Assembly (NCBI GenBank): GCA_027943335.1
Contig: BSBK01008841.1
Coordinates: forward strand, 62,001 to 126,000
DNA: 64,000 nt
Direction: 5' to 3'
DNA from: Chamaecyparis obtusa
Lineage: Eukaryota > Streptophyta > Pinopsida > Cupressales > Cupressaceae
Part shown: positions 46,382-58,793 of the stretch, in pieces
Layout: each line of letters begins with the position of its first letter
How positions within the stretch are numbered: position 1 is the first letter of the stretch
Program-made: the position numbers and the translations under genes
Notes under the pieces: model-generated
Databases searched by the model: none
Told to the model about the DNA's origin: nothing
What the model saw: only the letters and a program-made list of their open reading frames with translations

Positions 46382-46700
46382 GGCAAGTACTTTGCCACTA
46401 CGTGGTACTTGTTAGTAATGTAAGGATATTTGTATTCACTATCTATATGCGTGGCCCAAAGGACAAAGGTAGAATGATGATAAATTTAGTAAAGTATATT
46501 TCATTTGGGTGTTTAGAAATGAGTAAGGCTTAACTAAACATAAGTGGGTCATGTGCATGTATTTTTTTTTTAATGAAGGGATAAACGACGTTGGTGTCAG
46601 CACAATTCAACTTCTATCCACATTAAATGGAAAACCCAAGATTCAACCCTCTTAACAAACACCATGTCACATTAGTTCAAAACTAAACACATGATCTATT

Positions 46701-48555
46701 GAGTTTGAGGTTATGAAGGTAGGACAAAATATTTGTGGAAAAATTTCTTTGGTAGCAAAGGAAGGAGAAGCCTTAGATGATAATTTTGGAAGTTAATTAT
46801 GTACAAATGGCATAATTTGGAACTTCTAGTCTTGAAGAAGAAAACAAGGATTAATTCTACAGAACTCTAAAATATGAAGAAATAAAAAGCCAGTTGAAGA
46901 AATCTTATATAAACCATGACATACTTGGATTAGTATATGAATATATTCAGTGGGAAGTTCTAAGGATAATAATATGGTACAACTAGACAAAGAGCTAGAT
47001 TGGTTCTTCAAATTCAAATATGATCTTAAAATTGATGGATTGGGGAGTCCAGACTCTTCAGAGGCTACCGAGGAGGAGGACTCTAATAAAGATGATGATT
47101 CAGAGGAGCAAGCTGAGCAAGATTCGGATGATGAGGAGGAGGGTGCTAATGAGGATTTGGATGGTGATGGCCAGTAAGAACTAGACGAGGACACTATGGA
47201 TCAAGATTCACTCTCAGAATCCCAAGAGGAGGAAAATCAAGATGTTTCCTCAAGTACCTCAGACTAGAATTCTACTTTGGCCTCAGACTAAGTGTTTTTC
47301 TATCTAATGAGTTTGAGGTTATGAAGGTAGGACAAAATATTTATGGCAAAATTTCTTGGGTGGCAAAGGAAATAAAAGCCTTAGATGAGAATTTTGAAAG
47401 TTAATTATGTACAAATGGCATTAATTGGAACTTCTAGTCTTGAAGAAGAAAACAAGGATTAATTCTACAGAACTCCAAAATATGAAGAAATAAAAAAGCT
47501 AGTTGAAGAAATCTTATATAAACCATGACATACTTGAATTGGTCTATGAATATATTCAGTGTAAAGTTCTAAGGATAACAATATGGTACAGCTAGATGAA
47601 GAGATAGATTGGGTCTTCAAATTCAAATATGATCTTAAAATTGATGGATTGGGGAGTCCAGACTCTTTAGAGGCTACCGAGGAGGAGGAGGAGGAGGAGG
47701 AGGAGGACTCTGATAAAGATGATGATTCGGTGGAGCAAGCTGAGCATGATTCAGATGACGAGGAGGAGAGTGCCAACAAGGATTCAAATGGTGATGGCTA
47801 GCAACAACCAGACGAGGACACTATGGATCCAAATTCACTCTCAGAATCCAAATAGGAGGAAAATCAAGATGTTTCCTCAAGCACCTCAGACCAGAATTCT
47901 ACTTTGGCCTCAAACTAAGTGCTTTTCTATCTAATGAGTTTGAGGTTATGAAGGTAGGACAAAATATTTGTGCAAAATTTCTTGGGCAGCAAAGGAAGGA
48001 GAATCCTTAGATGAGAATTTTGAAAGTTAATTATGAACAAATGGCATTAATTGGAACTTCTAGTCTTGAAGAAGAAAACAAGGATTAATTCTATAGAACT
48101 CCAAAATATGAAGAAATAAAAAACCAGTTGAAGAAATCTTATATAAACCATGACATACTTGGATTGGTATACAAATATATTCGATGGGAAGTTCTAAGGA
48201 TAACAATATGGTACAGCTTGACGAAGAGCTAGATTGGGTCTTCAAATTCAAATATGATTTTAAAATTGATGGATTGGGGATTCTGGACTCTTTAGAGGCT
48301 TTCGAGGAGGAGGAGGAGGAGGGGGCCTCTAATAAAGATGATGATTTAGAGGAGCAAGCTGAGCATGATTCGAATGATGAGGAGGAGGGTGCCAATGAGG
48401 ATTCGGATGGCGATGGCCAATAAGAACTAGACTGGGACACTATGGATCAAGATTCACTCTTAGAATCCCAAGAGGAGTAAAATCAAGATGTTTCCTCAAG
48501 TACCTCAGACCAAAATTCTACTTTGGCCTCAGACTAAGTGATTTTCTATTTCTAG
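46701..48555 (+). repeat. Tandem triplication of a ~0.6-kb unit encoding an acidic peptide
   Basis: Units begin with GAGTTTGAGGTTATGAAGGT at 46701, 47309 and 47936 (periods 608 and 627). Each contains, in the same place, a plus-strand ORF of 72-79 codons: DNNMVQLD(K/E)E(L/I)DW then FKFKYD, IDGLG and a long Asp/Glu-rich tail (DSDDEEEGANEDLDGDG). GAG-repeat length differs between copies (longest in the second). The three copies share substitutions and stops, and the parent protein was not recognised. Unit 3 ends near 48555, just before the solo LTR. Confidence 0.85.
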
Positions 48556-48775
48556 TTTTTTGCTATCTCAGTATCTTAGTTGTTTTTGAATTTTCTTAGC
48601 TTAGTGGGATTGCATTGGCTAGTTTGATGCATAGAAATTTTTAGTATTTTACTAGTGTCTCTAGTTATTTTGTATGTTCTTTCAAGAAAGTTGGGTCTCT
48701 TTTTGAGAGCCCATGATACTTTTTAACTTCATTTATGCACGAAACTATGTATGTTTTGTAGATCTTTATAGTTTT

Positions 48776-49996
48776 TGTTGACCATTAGTGTTTCACACTT
48801 AGTCATATATCTAGGCAATGATGGTCGGTCATCACTGTGATTGAGTCATTTTGTAAAGGCCAAGTTTTGTATTGTATACTTACCAAGCAGTAGTACTGCC
48901 AAGTAAAGTTGTGGTCACTATATGTTTGTAATATTCTGAGAGTATAATTATTGTCGAGTTACATATATCAATGATTACTGAGTGATAGATAAGTTCAACC
49001 AATGTTGAGTACAGTTAATGCTGAGTGCTAGGAATAACTCTTGCCGAGTTAGCCAGAATTGACATAAAAGTTTGGAATGGCACAATGATCGAGGTAAACC
49101 ATTTTTGGTGATAATAATATTTTTTATTTTGTCTATTAAGGTAATTACAAAGGTAATTATGCATCCATATTATTATCATTGATCCTTATGTAAAACCTAG
49201 AGCCAATCAGAAAATTACATAGTTTAGGTGGCAATAGGAATAAATCTAAACCGTAGATCTTGAAATGGTAAAATGTTTTTGTTGTTATATAAGGGAAAGA
49301 TCTAAATCAGAGAGGAGTGTGTATGAATCAGAGAGATAATATTGAATTAGTATGAGAAAATGATCAGAGAAGTATATTCAGAATAGCAACGTATTCAGAC
49401 AGAGTTCAGTGACTGAGCTAAGCAATGAAAGGACAGAATCAAGAAAAGATCAAATAGAAGAGATCAAAATATAAAGTAAAGAGGAGATCTGTAATCTACA
49501 TACTAGTGCAAACTCAAAGATTAGGTACTGAGACATTTTGACCAATGTATTAGGGTAAATCTCTTAACCAAGTAGTCTTAGCAGACTTTTTTTGTAAATC
49601 TCTTTATCAAGTGCTTACTTTATTGTAAGTTCATAAATCCTTTAACAAGGTAGACTATACTTGAGTCTTTTAGCATTTGACAAAGTAGACCTTTCATAGG
49701 GTAGATCATGATTTGATCACATTTTGTAAGCCTTAATAGGACAAACTTATTACTATAGTAGTGAAGATTTGTGGGTGTCATCCCCACCCCAGTTTTACCT
49801 TTCAAGGGTTTCTAGGTTACCAAAATCTTGGTGTTATGAGTAATTTCATGTATGCTGCTTTATATTTTTTGTTTCTTACTATGATCAAGTTTTCTTTCTA
49901 TGCATAAAGCTTTATCAGATCAAAAGGATAAAAGTAGGTAATATCTGATTCACCCCCCCCCCTCTCAGTATTACTTTCCCACTTATACTTCCAACA
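48776..49996 (+). mobile_element. Probable solo Copia LTR
   Basis: The right end (CTGATTCACCCCCCCCCCTC ... CTTCCAACA) matches the 3' ends of the other Copia LTRs in the window, and GCCGAG/TGCTGAG boxes occur at 48950-49050. No primer-binding site follows 49996, so there is no internal region. The left end at TGTTGACC is the best guess. A short GTTTT flank is present on both sides (48771-48775 and 49998-50002), but it lies one base off from the CA end. Confidence 0.55.
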
Positions 49997-50394
49997 TGTT
50001 TTACTATTATTATATATATTACTTGGCCTCGGCCCCTTATCGACCAAAAAAAAATAATGGTACAGTTGAGAGGTACAAAGTCATAATATTGATGAAAGGA
50101 TCTCAAAAGTCTAAAAGAATAGATTATGAAAGCCAAAATAATTATATCATACCATCCTTGATTTAGCCATCAAGTTTTAGTTGAAGTTATATTGACTAAA
50201 TGATAAATATATTCTCCAAAATTGAAAATTGATGATAAAAGAGAAAAGAGCATCTGTTGTGTTGCCTCAAAATGGTGTTATATGGGTTGAAGTGGTCCCT
50301 TAACCCTCATTAGACCAATATTGATGGATATTGCTTAAAATTTAGGCTTCAATGGTCATCATTATATTCATTCCTATACATCTGGGTTATCAAT

Positions 50395-50720
50395 TCAAAA
50401 TTTGTGATCATTATTATTGTGTACATTGTTGATTTTGTCATTATAGGGGGTGATTATGGAATGTTTGAAGACTTGAAGGATAACTTGAAAGTTTTCACAT
50501 GGAAATCCTTGGACTGCCTAATTCTTGCTTTGGGATTAGAGGTCTAGGAAAATGATGACCAAATCTTTATTTCTCAAGGTAGGTAAACGTAAATTATCAA
50601 TGGATTTATAATGGAGTAATGGAAAAAAAAACACCTACACTCATGGAAATACATAATAAGAAATCAACGAATGAGAATATAAAATCATCAATGGATGGAG
50701 ATACTCAACTTATTGATCAT
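50395..50720 (+). pseudogene. Copia reverse transcriptase relic
   Basis: With frameshifts the plus strand reads IIIVYIVDFVIIGGDYGMFE and DLKDNL (the YVDD region and the following helix), then LGLEV*ENDDQIFISQGR, which matches the Copia RT phrase LGLEVxxxxDGIFISQxKY. Everything else is decayed and no LTR was found. The catalytic aspartate pair is disrupted. Confidence 0.5.
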
Positions 50721-51699
50721 TCTAGCTTGGGCTATGGATCGAGGAAGTCAATTTTAACTAACCATTAAGGAGAATTTGGAGTAATATTTATTTTGATATA
50801 ATAATTAATCTACTTTGTCTTGACTGTTGTTATAAGAGGATTAGTTGAATCTATTTTATAGGCTAGACTTCTGTAAGATAAGAAGACAATATTCCTTAAT
50901 TATTATTTTTATGTTATAAAAGACCTTATAATTTTTATTAAATGCTACTTATTTTAGATAGTTTAGGAAAAAGTAACTTAAGATGATTGGGACATTGAAC
51001 TAAATATAGAAATCAATGTTTTCTCATTTGAAGTGTATCACTTTAAGACTAGACCCTTATTATTTCCTTTTTATATTAGGTGGCATTGTACTTCCTAATA
51101 AATGTAATTTTACTTAGTAATTAAATGGCTTGGGTTTGTATTAAGCTTTCTATCTCTATGTCATACAATTCTAGGTGAAAATTTCTCCTCATTATGCTCA
51201 TAATTGATGAAGATTGTAATGGAGTGGAGGAAATGAAGATTCTCAATGCTACTAGAATAGGGGATTTAATTTGCACACACAAAATAGGGCTAAACAAATA
51301 AACTATGTTAAAACATAAAGAGAAAGTTTTATTGAGTAATTTCAAAAGAAACAAGTAATGTCCTTATTAAATGATAACATTTTCACATATGTATAGAAGG
51401 AAACTTCTGTGATGAACGTTGTCATTGCCAATAATTCCCACTTGATAGGCTTTTCAAATTTACCCAAGTCTATTGTCACTTTCCCTAAATTTATGGCTTT
51501 GGTGGGCACTTGAATTGGGTCTTCTTCTACATCGGTTGTAGATACAAACATGCCCCTCCTTGGGCTAGGTGTTCTTGGTCCTTTAGGAGGCTCAGAGAAT
51601 CTTCTTGGATCAAATAGTGGTGGGGTTTTTACTATTAAGGTTGAGGGTTGGGGCTTCCCTTCCAAATTCTATTGTTCATGTTCAGTGGAGGTACTCTTA

Positions 51700-52938
51700 G
51701 GCTGCCAAATCTATTAGCATTGCTCCAAAGGTGAAAAATCATCCCATTGTTAGTGTCAAGACCTCTCCTATGGTAGTGTGTGGCCCAAATGTCTTGGATA
51801 ATGTGGAGTTTTACCAACTTTGTGGGTTGGTCTATTGATTTACTATTTTCTACCCTCTCTTCCAATTCTTCATCATTGGGTGATAGAATCTTGGTGATCA
51901 TTTATCTCTCGTAACGTCTAGCTCTTCCCTTGTGCAAAGTATTTTTAATGTTTCTTTTACTTGTAAAGAAGAAAGTGATTTGATATTGAGAAAACTACGG
52001 GTTTGGGGGAATCACTCTCTCTTCCAAACCCTAAAAAATATTCTTTAACCCTCTTATTGAAATGCTCATTTTGTATCCATTGTGGGTTCATCTTCCCAAT
52101 CTCCCCCTTTATTTGATGGCTAATTCTATTTTTGACACCATTGAGAACTCTATTGGTCATTTTCTAAATGTGTGTGAGGCTATGGCTGCAATGAGTCCTT
52201 CCACCTTTGATCGCAATCTGGTTGACATTGATATCTCGACATCCCTTATGGGGGATGTAGTTCTTATGGTTGGGGACAAGCTTTGGACTGAATTTCTTTA
52301 TTTTGAGGGCTTCTCCTAATGATGTAGGCAATGTCTCTCTATGGATCATTTAGCTACAAATTTTTCTCTCTTGTCTCAAAAAGGTCTTGCAGGTAGGTGG
52401 AAGGACACAACTGATGATCATTTGATTGTTTCGGTCTTTGAATCTTCCTCTAATGACTTTGTACAGGTTAACAATGTCTCCACCCATGGTTCCTCCTCCT
52501 ATTATACCTCTTGTCTTTAATATAGTACCTCTTACAACATAGACACTTCTCTGACTATTATTTCTCATGTTCTAATCCCAACCTATGATTGTTGAAGTTC
52601 AAAACTATTAGAACTTTGTTTCTATTAGTGGTGTTGATTCTCTCTTTGGGGGTACCAACACTCTCCCATTATGGTGAGGACCCTTATAATATTATTACCT
52701 TAAAATTTGATCAGGGAAAAAGGAAGAATCACTATGTAGTCTCTCACTCTCCTCCCTCTACTATGGGTTGTGGCTGAGTTGTTTATGCTTTCTTGAGGTG
52801 GTTTGGAAGTTGTGCTACTAGTTTTTTGTTAAAGGTATTTCTTAACCTTGATGTAAGTAGGTTTTTTCACATCCCTTGGGCTATAGTGTCTAAGGGTCAA
52901 CCCTCTTTCTAGGTTGGTTTAATAATTTAAAAAAATAA
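51700..52938 (+). pseudogene. LINE ORF1-like (DUF4283) relic with A-rich end
   Basis: The plus strand reads PIVSVKTSPMVVCGPN and, after frame changes, SLVQSIFNVSFTCKEESDLI (51930-51990), then PLWVHLPNLPLYLMANSIFD and TIENSIGHFL ... LVDIDIS (52062-52230). This is the DUF4283 pattern (PLWVRLPxLPLxLW...IGNSIGxFI) of plant non-LTR retrotransposon ORF1 proteins, which bind RNA. An A run at about 52928-52935 could be the tail. ORF2 (endonuclease and RT) is absent. The minus-strand ORFs at 51342-51901 overlap the upstream part and are treated as shadows. Confidence 0.55.
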
Positions 52939-53146
52939 CAATGGCTTCTATATTTATAGCTAAATGATGGAAATTAAGTGCATAGAAAGAAAGAGGATAA
53001 GATTTGATCATAAGACAATCAGATTTTATTGTAGTGAACAATGGATTAAATAGGTAGTTATCAGAAAAGAAGAAAAGAAAAAATATCATAGTTGTGAATG
53101 ATTACCATTTTTTCCAATACTCCTCCTTAGTTGTGACTACTAGGGA

Positions 53147-55300
53147 TCATAAGAAATTTACATCAAACTTCTCTAAATTTCTATACATTTTCATGATAAA
53201 AGAACTCCTAACTAGCTCCATAAATATTGTAAAGACACATTTTCTAACGGCTCTATAAATTTCATCAAAATGATAGGCGTGTAAAAAATATAGATAAATT
53301 TTATTGTTGTTGACAAGCTCTTTAATAAACTGATACTGAATATCAATAAGTTTAGTTCTATAATTAAAAGAATAATTTTTAGACAATGTAATCATTGATT
53401 TGTTGTGACAAAATATTGTACTGACTCTTTTTTTATCATTCATTAAGTCTTTTAACATCCTCTTCATCCAAAGAACTTGACAAGTTGTACCAATGGCTTC
53501 CACATACTCAACTTCAACTAAAAAAAGTGTGACAATGGGCTATTACTTTTGAAGCCAATGACACAAAAATTTTCCCAAAGTGAAAATCATATGTAGATGT
53601 GATTTTCTTATCATCTATTATATCTCAACAATCACTTTCAGTATAGCCAATAAGACCAAAATCAACTTAAATGAAATACAATATGACAAAGTCCTTTGTA
53701 CCACTCACATAACTTAGTATTCTTTCAATCGCTTGCCAATGAGAGCCTTTTGGAGACTCTAGTAATCTTGAAATTGAACTTACACCATATATACATAATA
53801 TCAGGCCTTGTGACCTTGAAGTATATAATCCTTCAAACCAACCTCTTAAATAATGTATGATACCCACATGATCCATCATCCTCGTTGCCTAGATTTAATC
53901 CCTGCATTGGATTGATGGATTTCACTGCCCAAAAAATATCTCATTCACCCCGAATCGATCATTTAAAATTCACATTCACTATTGTTTTGAAACATCTATG
54001 CTAATATTATTAGTAAAAATAGATCATGCTTATACAAGCAAACAATTTGAATGTTACCTTGGTAGTTGAATTTGATGTACAAGGTTGGTTTACAAATGCT
54101 TCTTTGGAAGAAATTTAAAATTAGATAAAGGGTCAATGTGGTTTTACCAAGCTCTATGAGATTTCTTTAATCCATAAATTTTCTTCCCTAATCTATATAC
54201 CTTGTTTTCATGACCTAGTATCTCATTGCCTTGTCATTGTTTCTCATACACTTCCTCCTCTAGATGACCATTTAGAAATGCTTACTTTACATGCATTTTC
54301 TATAGATACCACTTGTTGTGAGTAGAAATATCCAATACATTTCTAATTGTGTCGAACCATGCAACATGCACAAATATTTCACTAAAATCTATTCTTGTCT
54401 CTTATGTGAAGGCCCTTAGAAATAGGCTTGCTTTATGCTTTTGCACTTTTCCATCAATGTATTGATTAGTCTTATAAATCCATTTTACACTTATTACATC
54501 CTTTCTTTAGGAAACTTTACTAGGTGCTAGGTTTTCTTTTTCTTGATGGACTTAATATCCTCATCCATGGCTTGTGCCCATGTATGATCACTCACAACCT
54601 CTTCAAATGCTAATGAATCATCTATATGAGAAAATATTGAAAATGAATTTATTTTATTATCACCATACAACTCTCTCAAATTCCTTATTCTTTTTGTACA
54701 AATATACTTGCTAGAGTTGGATCTAAAGATGTAGATAGTAGAACTACTTGGTGTGCCACTTAGAGTTTCTCCAATGATTCCATCTTATGTAGATGTTGTT
54801 GTAGTTACCTATGAATTTTTGTGTATTCTTGATGTAGACAACAACCTTTAAGATCTACATATCATGAATTGAGGTGTAGTTTGAGCTAAAACTCTTGGTG
54901 CCATCCTAAGAGTAGGAGTTGTTGCTCGAGTTTTTCTTGATGATTGAAATAATTCATTTATCATATCATTATGAGAAACAATTTTAATATTAATAATTTT
55001 CTCTATACTTCCATCCAAAGATTCATTCCCCACAAACTGAACATTATGATTTATTATGACCTTTCTAGTGATAATATTAAACAACTTATATGCCTTTTTA
55101 TCTTCCAAATAACCAAGGAATATTTAGATTTGTCCTTCATTTTCTAACTTCCTCTTCAAATCATTTAGAATATGTGCATATGCAATACAATCAAATAATT
55201 TAAAAATGAGAACCATTGAGTTTGATGTTTTCCCAAGCCTCATGAGGGACTTTATTCTTCAAACTCTTGTTGGGAACCTATTCATGATACAAATATATTT
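53147..55300 (-). pseudogene. Degraded Copia integrase-RT-RNase H
   Basis: In minus-strand order: integrase end (KVPHEAW-like region decayed; AYKLFNIITRKVIINHNVQF, 55108-54848), RT start (DHTWAQAMDEDIKSIKKKKT, about 54590), VKYAFLNGHLEEEVY (about 54270), VYRLGKKIYGLKKSHRAW (about 54170), SRLLESPKGSHWQAIERIL (53879-53667) and RNase H (ATTCQVLW-like GTTCQVLWMKRML, YRTKLIDIQYQFIKELV, 53503-53147). The YVDD box is lost and many stops and shifts occur. GGAGGAGT near 53127 on the minus strand may be the polypurine tract. LTRs were not recognised. Confidence 0.7.
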
Positions 55301-55566
55301 TTTCATAGTGTAAGCACAATATTTATTAGGTAAATGTTAGGTTTTCCAATGTAATGTCCCCATGTTTGTGCCTTCCTAAGAATCATTTAATTTTAGATGT
55401 TATCCTATTATTAGTGGCATGCGTAGGCTAATGTGGTAATTAGACTAGCCCTTTGAGGGTGATTCAAGGTTATTAAGTTGACCCTTTGGGTGTCTATTAT
55501 TTAGTGTTGTTCATCTCAACATATTAGTTTATTTGTAGTAATCTTTTGAGAGCTCTTTGTTGGAAT

Positions 55567-56089
55567 TGTGATGTCCAAAATTTCAGGGCAAAACACAACC
55601 AACAATTTTATTTTAAGAAGGATAAAAGTGATAATGTTAGCGTTATTCTATAGTGAGGTTAACCAATTCCCAATTATGCTCATATCGAGACCAAACTGTT
55701 TGTGATGGTAAAATTACCAACTTATGATACTATTGAATATGAAATTAAATTGACGTTTTCCTCAATATCCAATTTCAAATATATAAATACTAATTCAATC
55801 TATAATTATGTCATACCCATATAATCAATGTACTTTTTAGCCAATTAAAGAATTTAAAGGTAACATTAGTTAATGTTTATAATTAAATATTTTATATATT
55901 ATTAATTAATAATTATAATATAATAATTAATGGAAACACTTATGTTAACCTCACAAATAGTTTGGTCTCGATATGAGCATAATTGGGAATTGGTTAACCT
56001 CACTATAGAATAACGCTAACATTATCACATTTATCCTTCTTAAAAAAAAATTTTGGGTTGTGTTTTGCCCCGAAATTTTGGGCATCACA
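55567..56089. mobile_element. MITE with 139-bp terminal inverted repeats
   Basis: The left arm 55567-55705 (TGTGATGTCCAAAATTTC...) and right arm 55951-56089 (...GAAATTTTGGGCATCACA) are complementary along 139 bases with few mismatches. The 5-bp flank GGAAT is present on both sides (55562-55566, 56090-56094). The 245-bp centre is AT-rich and non-coding. The 523-bp element needs a transposase in trans. Long arms recall Mutator-like elements, but a 5-bp target duplication does not fit their usual 9 bp. Confidence 0.9.
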
Positions 56090-56150
56090 GGAATGTTATG
56101 TTTTGGAGTACTAGTAATCACCTAAGGGTTGTCATTTATGGAAACACTTA

Positions 56151-57139
56151 TGTTAGAATGATCGCATGCTAAGGAGACTTTCATCGGATTCACAGTCATG
56201 AAAATGACTAAGTCCAGAATCAGGTCAATAGGGCACAGTGCCACAATTTTGGATAGCGATGATGATGCACAAGGTATTATATCATGTGAAGTAAACTAAA
56301 GGTATTTTGGTATGTGTGCATACTTTAGTTAAGAGGGCATAAGTTTTGGTTACAAGATCTGTGAGATACAGTGATTGGATGGTATGTGAAGACAGTAAAA
56401 CAATGTAACATGGTATATAAATAGTTGCAAAGAATAAAAAAGGTATAATGGATATGGTAACATGCTAAGTCAAGTAAATAAATTATATTTCCAAATCTTT
56501 GGTAATATAAGAGCACCGAATCAATGCACTTTAGCCTCATAAGTTTCTATTATGTTTTGTATGGCAATTATGAGGCCAATTGGAAGGCTAATTTTGTATA
56601 AGTATAGATTAGTTTTGTGAAAGTGAAGTATGGAATGTTTTTGATGATGGAGTAAGTCTATAAATGTAAGAGCAGAGATTAGATGCGAGATCAGAAAAAG
56701 GTCGAGCTATAATTGGAACTATCTAAGCAAGATAAGTTCTTGTATTGTTCCCTTTTTGTGCACTAGTTTTGAAGACAAGTATTGATTGTAAGAGAAGTTT
56801 ACTTATTACCCTTAACCAGGTGTTTTGTATACCCCTAATAGGGTTTTTTTAATACTCTAACAAAGAAATGTACTATGTAACAATCAGCTCCTAATAGGGC
56901 TAGATCTCCTAATAGGGATACTATACTTTAGTTCATATTTGTGGGTACCATCCCCACTGGGGTTTTACTTTTGGCCAGGGTTTCTTCGAGAACAAATCAT
57001 GGTGTCATGAGTAATGTGTTGTGCTTATATGTTATTTTCTTTATTACATTACTTTGGATTGCCTATAATTGTTTAAAGTTAAAATTAAAGTTTTGTAATA
57101 CTGATTCACCCCCACTCTCAATATTACTTAATCCTAACA
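56151..57139 (+). repeat. 5' LTR of the coiled-coil element
   Basis: 989 bp with a perfect 6-bp terminal inverted repeat (TGTTAG/CTAACA). Near its 3' end are GTGGGTACCATCCCCACTGG (56941-56960), similar to a block in the other Copia LTRs here, and CTGATTCACCCCCACTCTC. Confidence 0.8.
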
Positions 57140-57140
57140 A

Positions 57141-57152
57141 TTGGTATCAGAG
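57141..57152 (+). other. Primer-binding site, initiator-Met tRNA type
   Basis: TTGGTATCAGAG starts two bases after the LTR end and matches the initiator tRNA-Met 3' end. Confidence 0.9.
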
Positions 57153-57198
57153 TATTTGTCCATTTGAGGAAAACCTTAATAGCTTAAGGGAGATCATA

Positions 57199-58327
57199 AT
57201 GGATTCAAAAGATTTAAAAGTGAACTTTGAAGCTACACTTGAATATCTAGAGAAGATGAAAGCTGAGAATGGCAAACTAAAGTTCAAATTAAGAAGAGTA
57301 GAAGGTCTCATGAGAAAACTTAAAGAACAACTTAAGATTGTAAAAAATCAAAGACAAGACCTTATGGAAAAAATTAAAGAAGGTTTAGATAATGATACAT
57401 TAGACAAAGTAAAGAATTTGGAGCAAGAAAAATAAATCTCTTGATGGTCAAGGAAATTCAGCATCAAAAGGATGAAAGAAACAAAGTTGAAGAGTGACTA
57501 AAAGAAGCTAACTTGCAGATAGGACAAGTAAAGACCGAACTTAACCATTACAAGGATAAATACCAAGAAATGGATAAATACAATTAGATCATTAAAGGTG
57601 AGCTCACTCAAGCCAAACTACACATTGAGAAATTACACATGAGAAGAGACATGAATGATGAACAGAGAGTAGGAAAAAATCTAAAGAAGACATGAGTGGA
57701 TCAAATAAAGCTGAAAGTTCAAAAACTCAAGAAGAACCAAAAGAAGCCAAGAATGAGGAAAGACCTGTTCCTAAAGAAAGACCTACAAATGAAGAACCTA
57801 GAGCACAACTAAGACCTTTCAAAGGTAGTTTCTTTGGATGCAACAAAATTGGACACATAAAGAGGGATTGCATAAATAAAGGTAATTCTAAGCCCTTTAC
57901 CAGCTATTGTTTTAATTTCTATGAGAATGGACACAAGAAGGAGGATTGTAGAAAACCTAATCAGTATAGGTATAAGAAAGACTATATCAAAGAAGAAGTT
58001 GTAGCCAAGATTACATGTTAGAAATGCAATAACTTTGGGCACACAACAAGGTACTGTAAGCTACAAACTAATCAAGAAAGAAGAAGACCACCTATTTGTT
58101 TTAGATGCAATAATTCAGGTCACATTGTGAAGTTTTTTAGATACAATGGAGATGACAATAGAAGAGAACCAAGAAGATCTAGTGAACCAAAAGGACCATC
58201 AAATGTGGTCATAAGGAAGAATATTAGTGATAGTGGTAAAATCCTAAATGATTACATGAATGAACACAAGAAATCAAAGGATGAAAAGATATGGCAAGTA
58301 AATGTTCTAAATAAGGTAGTAGTTTAG
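57199..58327 (+). pseudogene. Gag-like ORF1: coiled coil plus four CCHC zinc knuckles
   Basis: The start MDSKDLKVNFEATLEYLEKM leads into ~150 residues of heptad-rich, highly charged sequence (KLKFKLRRVEGLMRKLKEQL; after a frameshift EANLQIGQVKTELNHYKDKY), a KPT/E-rich linker and four knuckle positions: FFGCNKIGHIKRDC, CFNFYENGHKKEDC, C*KCNNFGHTTRYC and CFRCNNSGHIVKFF. Knuckles 1, 2 and 4 each have one cysteine replaced by Phe, and the third has a stop inside. The protein lacks the capsid domain usual for Copia gag. It would be an RNA-binding, self-associating protein (inference). Two frameshifts and several stops show decay. Confidence 0.65.
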
Positions 58328-58793
58328 GGAGAGATAGCTAATGATGTTGTGTCTTTGCATGATGAGTTCTTTGAAGTATCAAACTAGAAGGCCTGATGGC
58401 CTCATGGGGAGCATTAGATGCAGAAAACACAAATTATCTAGCACCTTTATAAGTGGAGTAAGCTCATTCAATCTTAGGTATGATGTGTACAATTTTTTTG
58501 GAATCTATGGATGAGATCACAACACTTGAAGATTCATCTTCTATGTTTACCAGTTTTGTATTGACCAGACAACATGCAAAGTTGAGCTACCTATGTTTAA
58601 TGTACACACTCAACTTGCGATGAATAAAAGACTTGAAAGATTTCATTTCTCCACCATTTGTTGATCAGCGACTAACAGACCAAAAGTGTGAAGGTGGAGC
58701 AGTAATCTAGCAGAGATATTTTGTGCTCATGTGAAGCCAAGCATCAGATTTGTGTGTGTTTAACATATTTAGACCTAATCTCTTTGGAAATTC
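58328..58793 (+). other. Spacer between ORF1 and ORF2
   Basis: No ORF or known motif. This is where protease or integrase would be expected in an autonomous element; no trace was seen. Confidence 0.5.

Noticed and set aside
47465..47779. Serine-rich ORFs on the minus strand of the triplicated unit
   Set aside because: They are the reverse reading of GAG/GAT acidic codons.
51342..51901. Minus-strand ORFs with proline-rich, protein-like text
   Set aside because: They overlap the plus-strand DUF4283 region in two frames and have no recognisable domain; treated as shadows with some doubt.
57692..58327. Cellular CCHC zinc-finger gene (e.g. CNBP-like)
   Set aside because: It lies in frame order behind an LTR and primer site, with an upstream coiled coil typical of an element ORF, and is broken like its surroundings.
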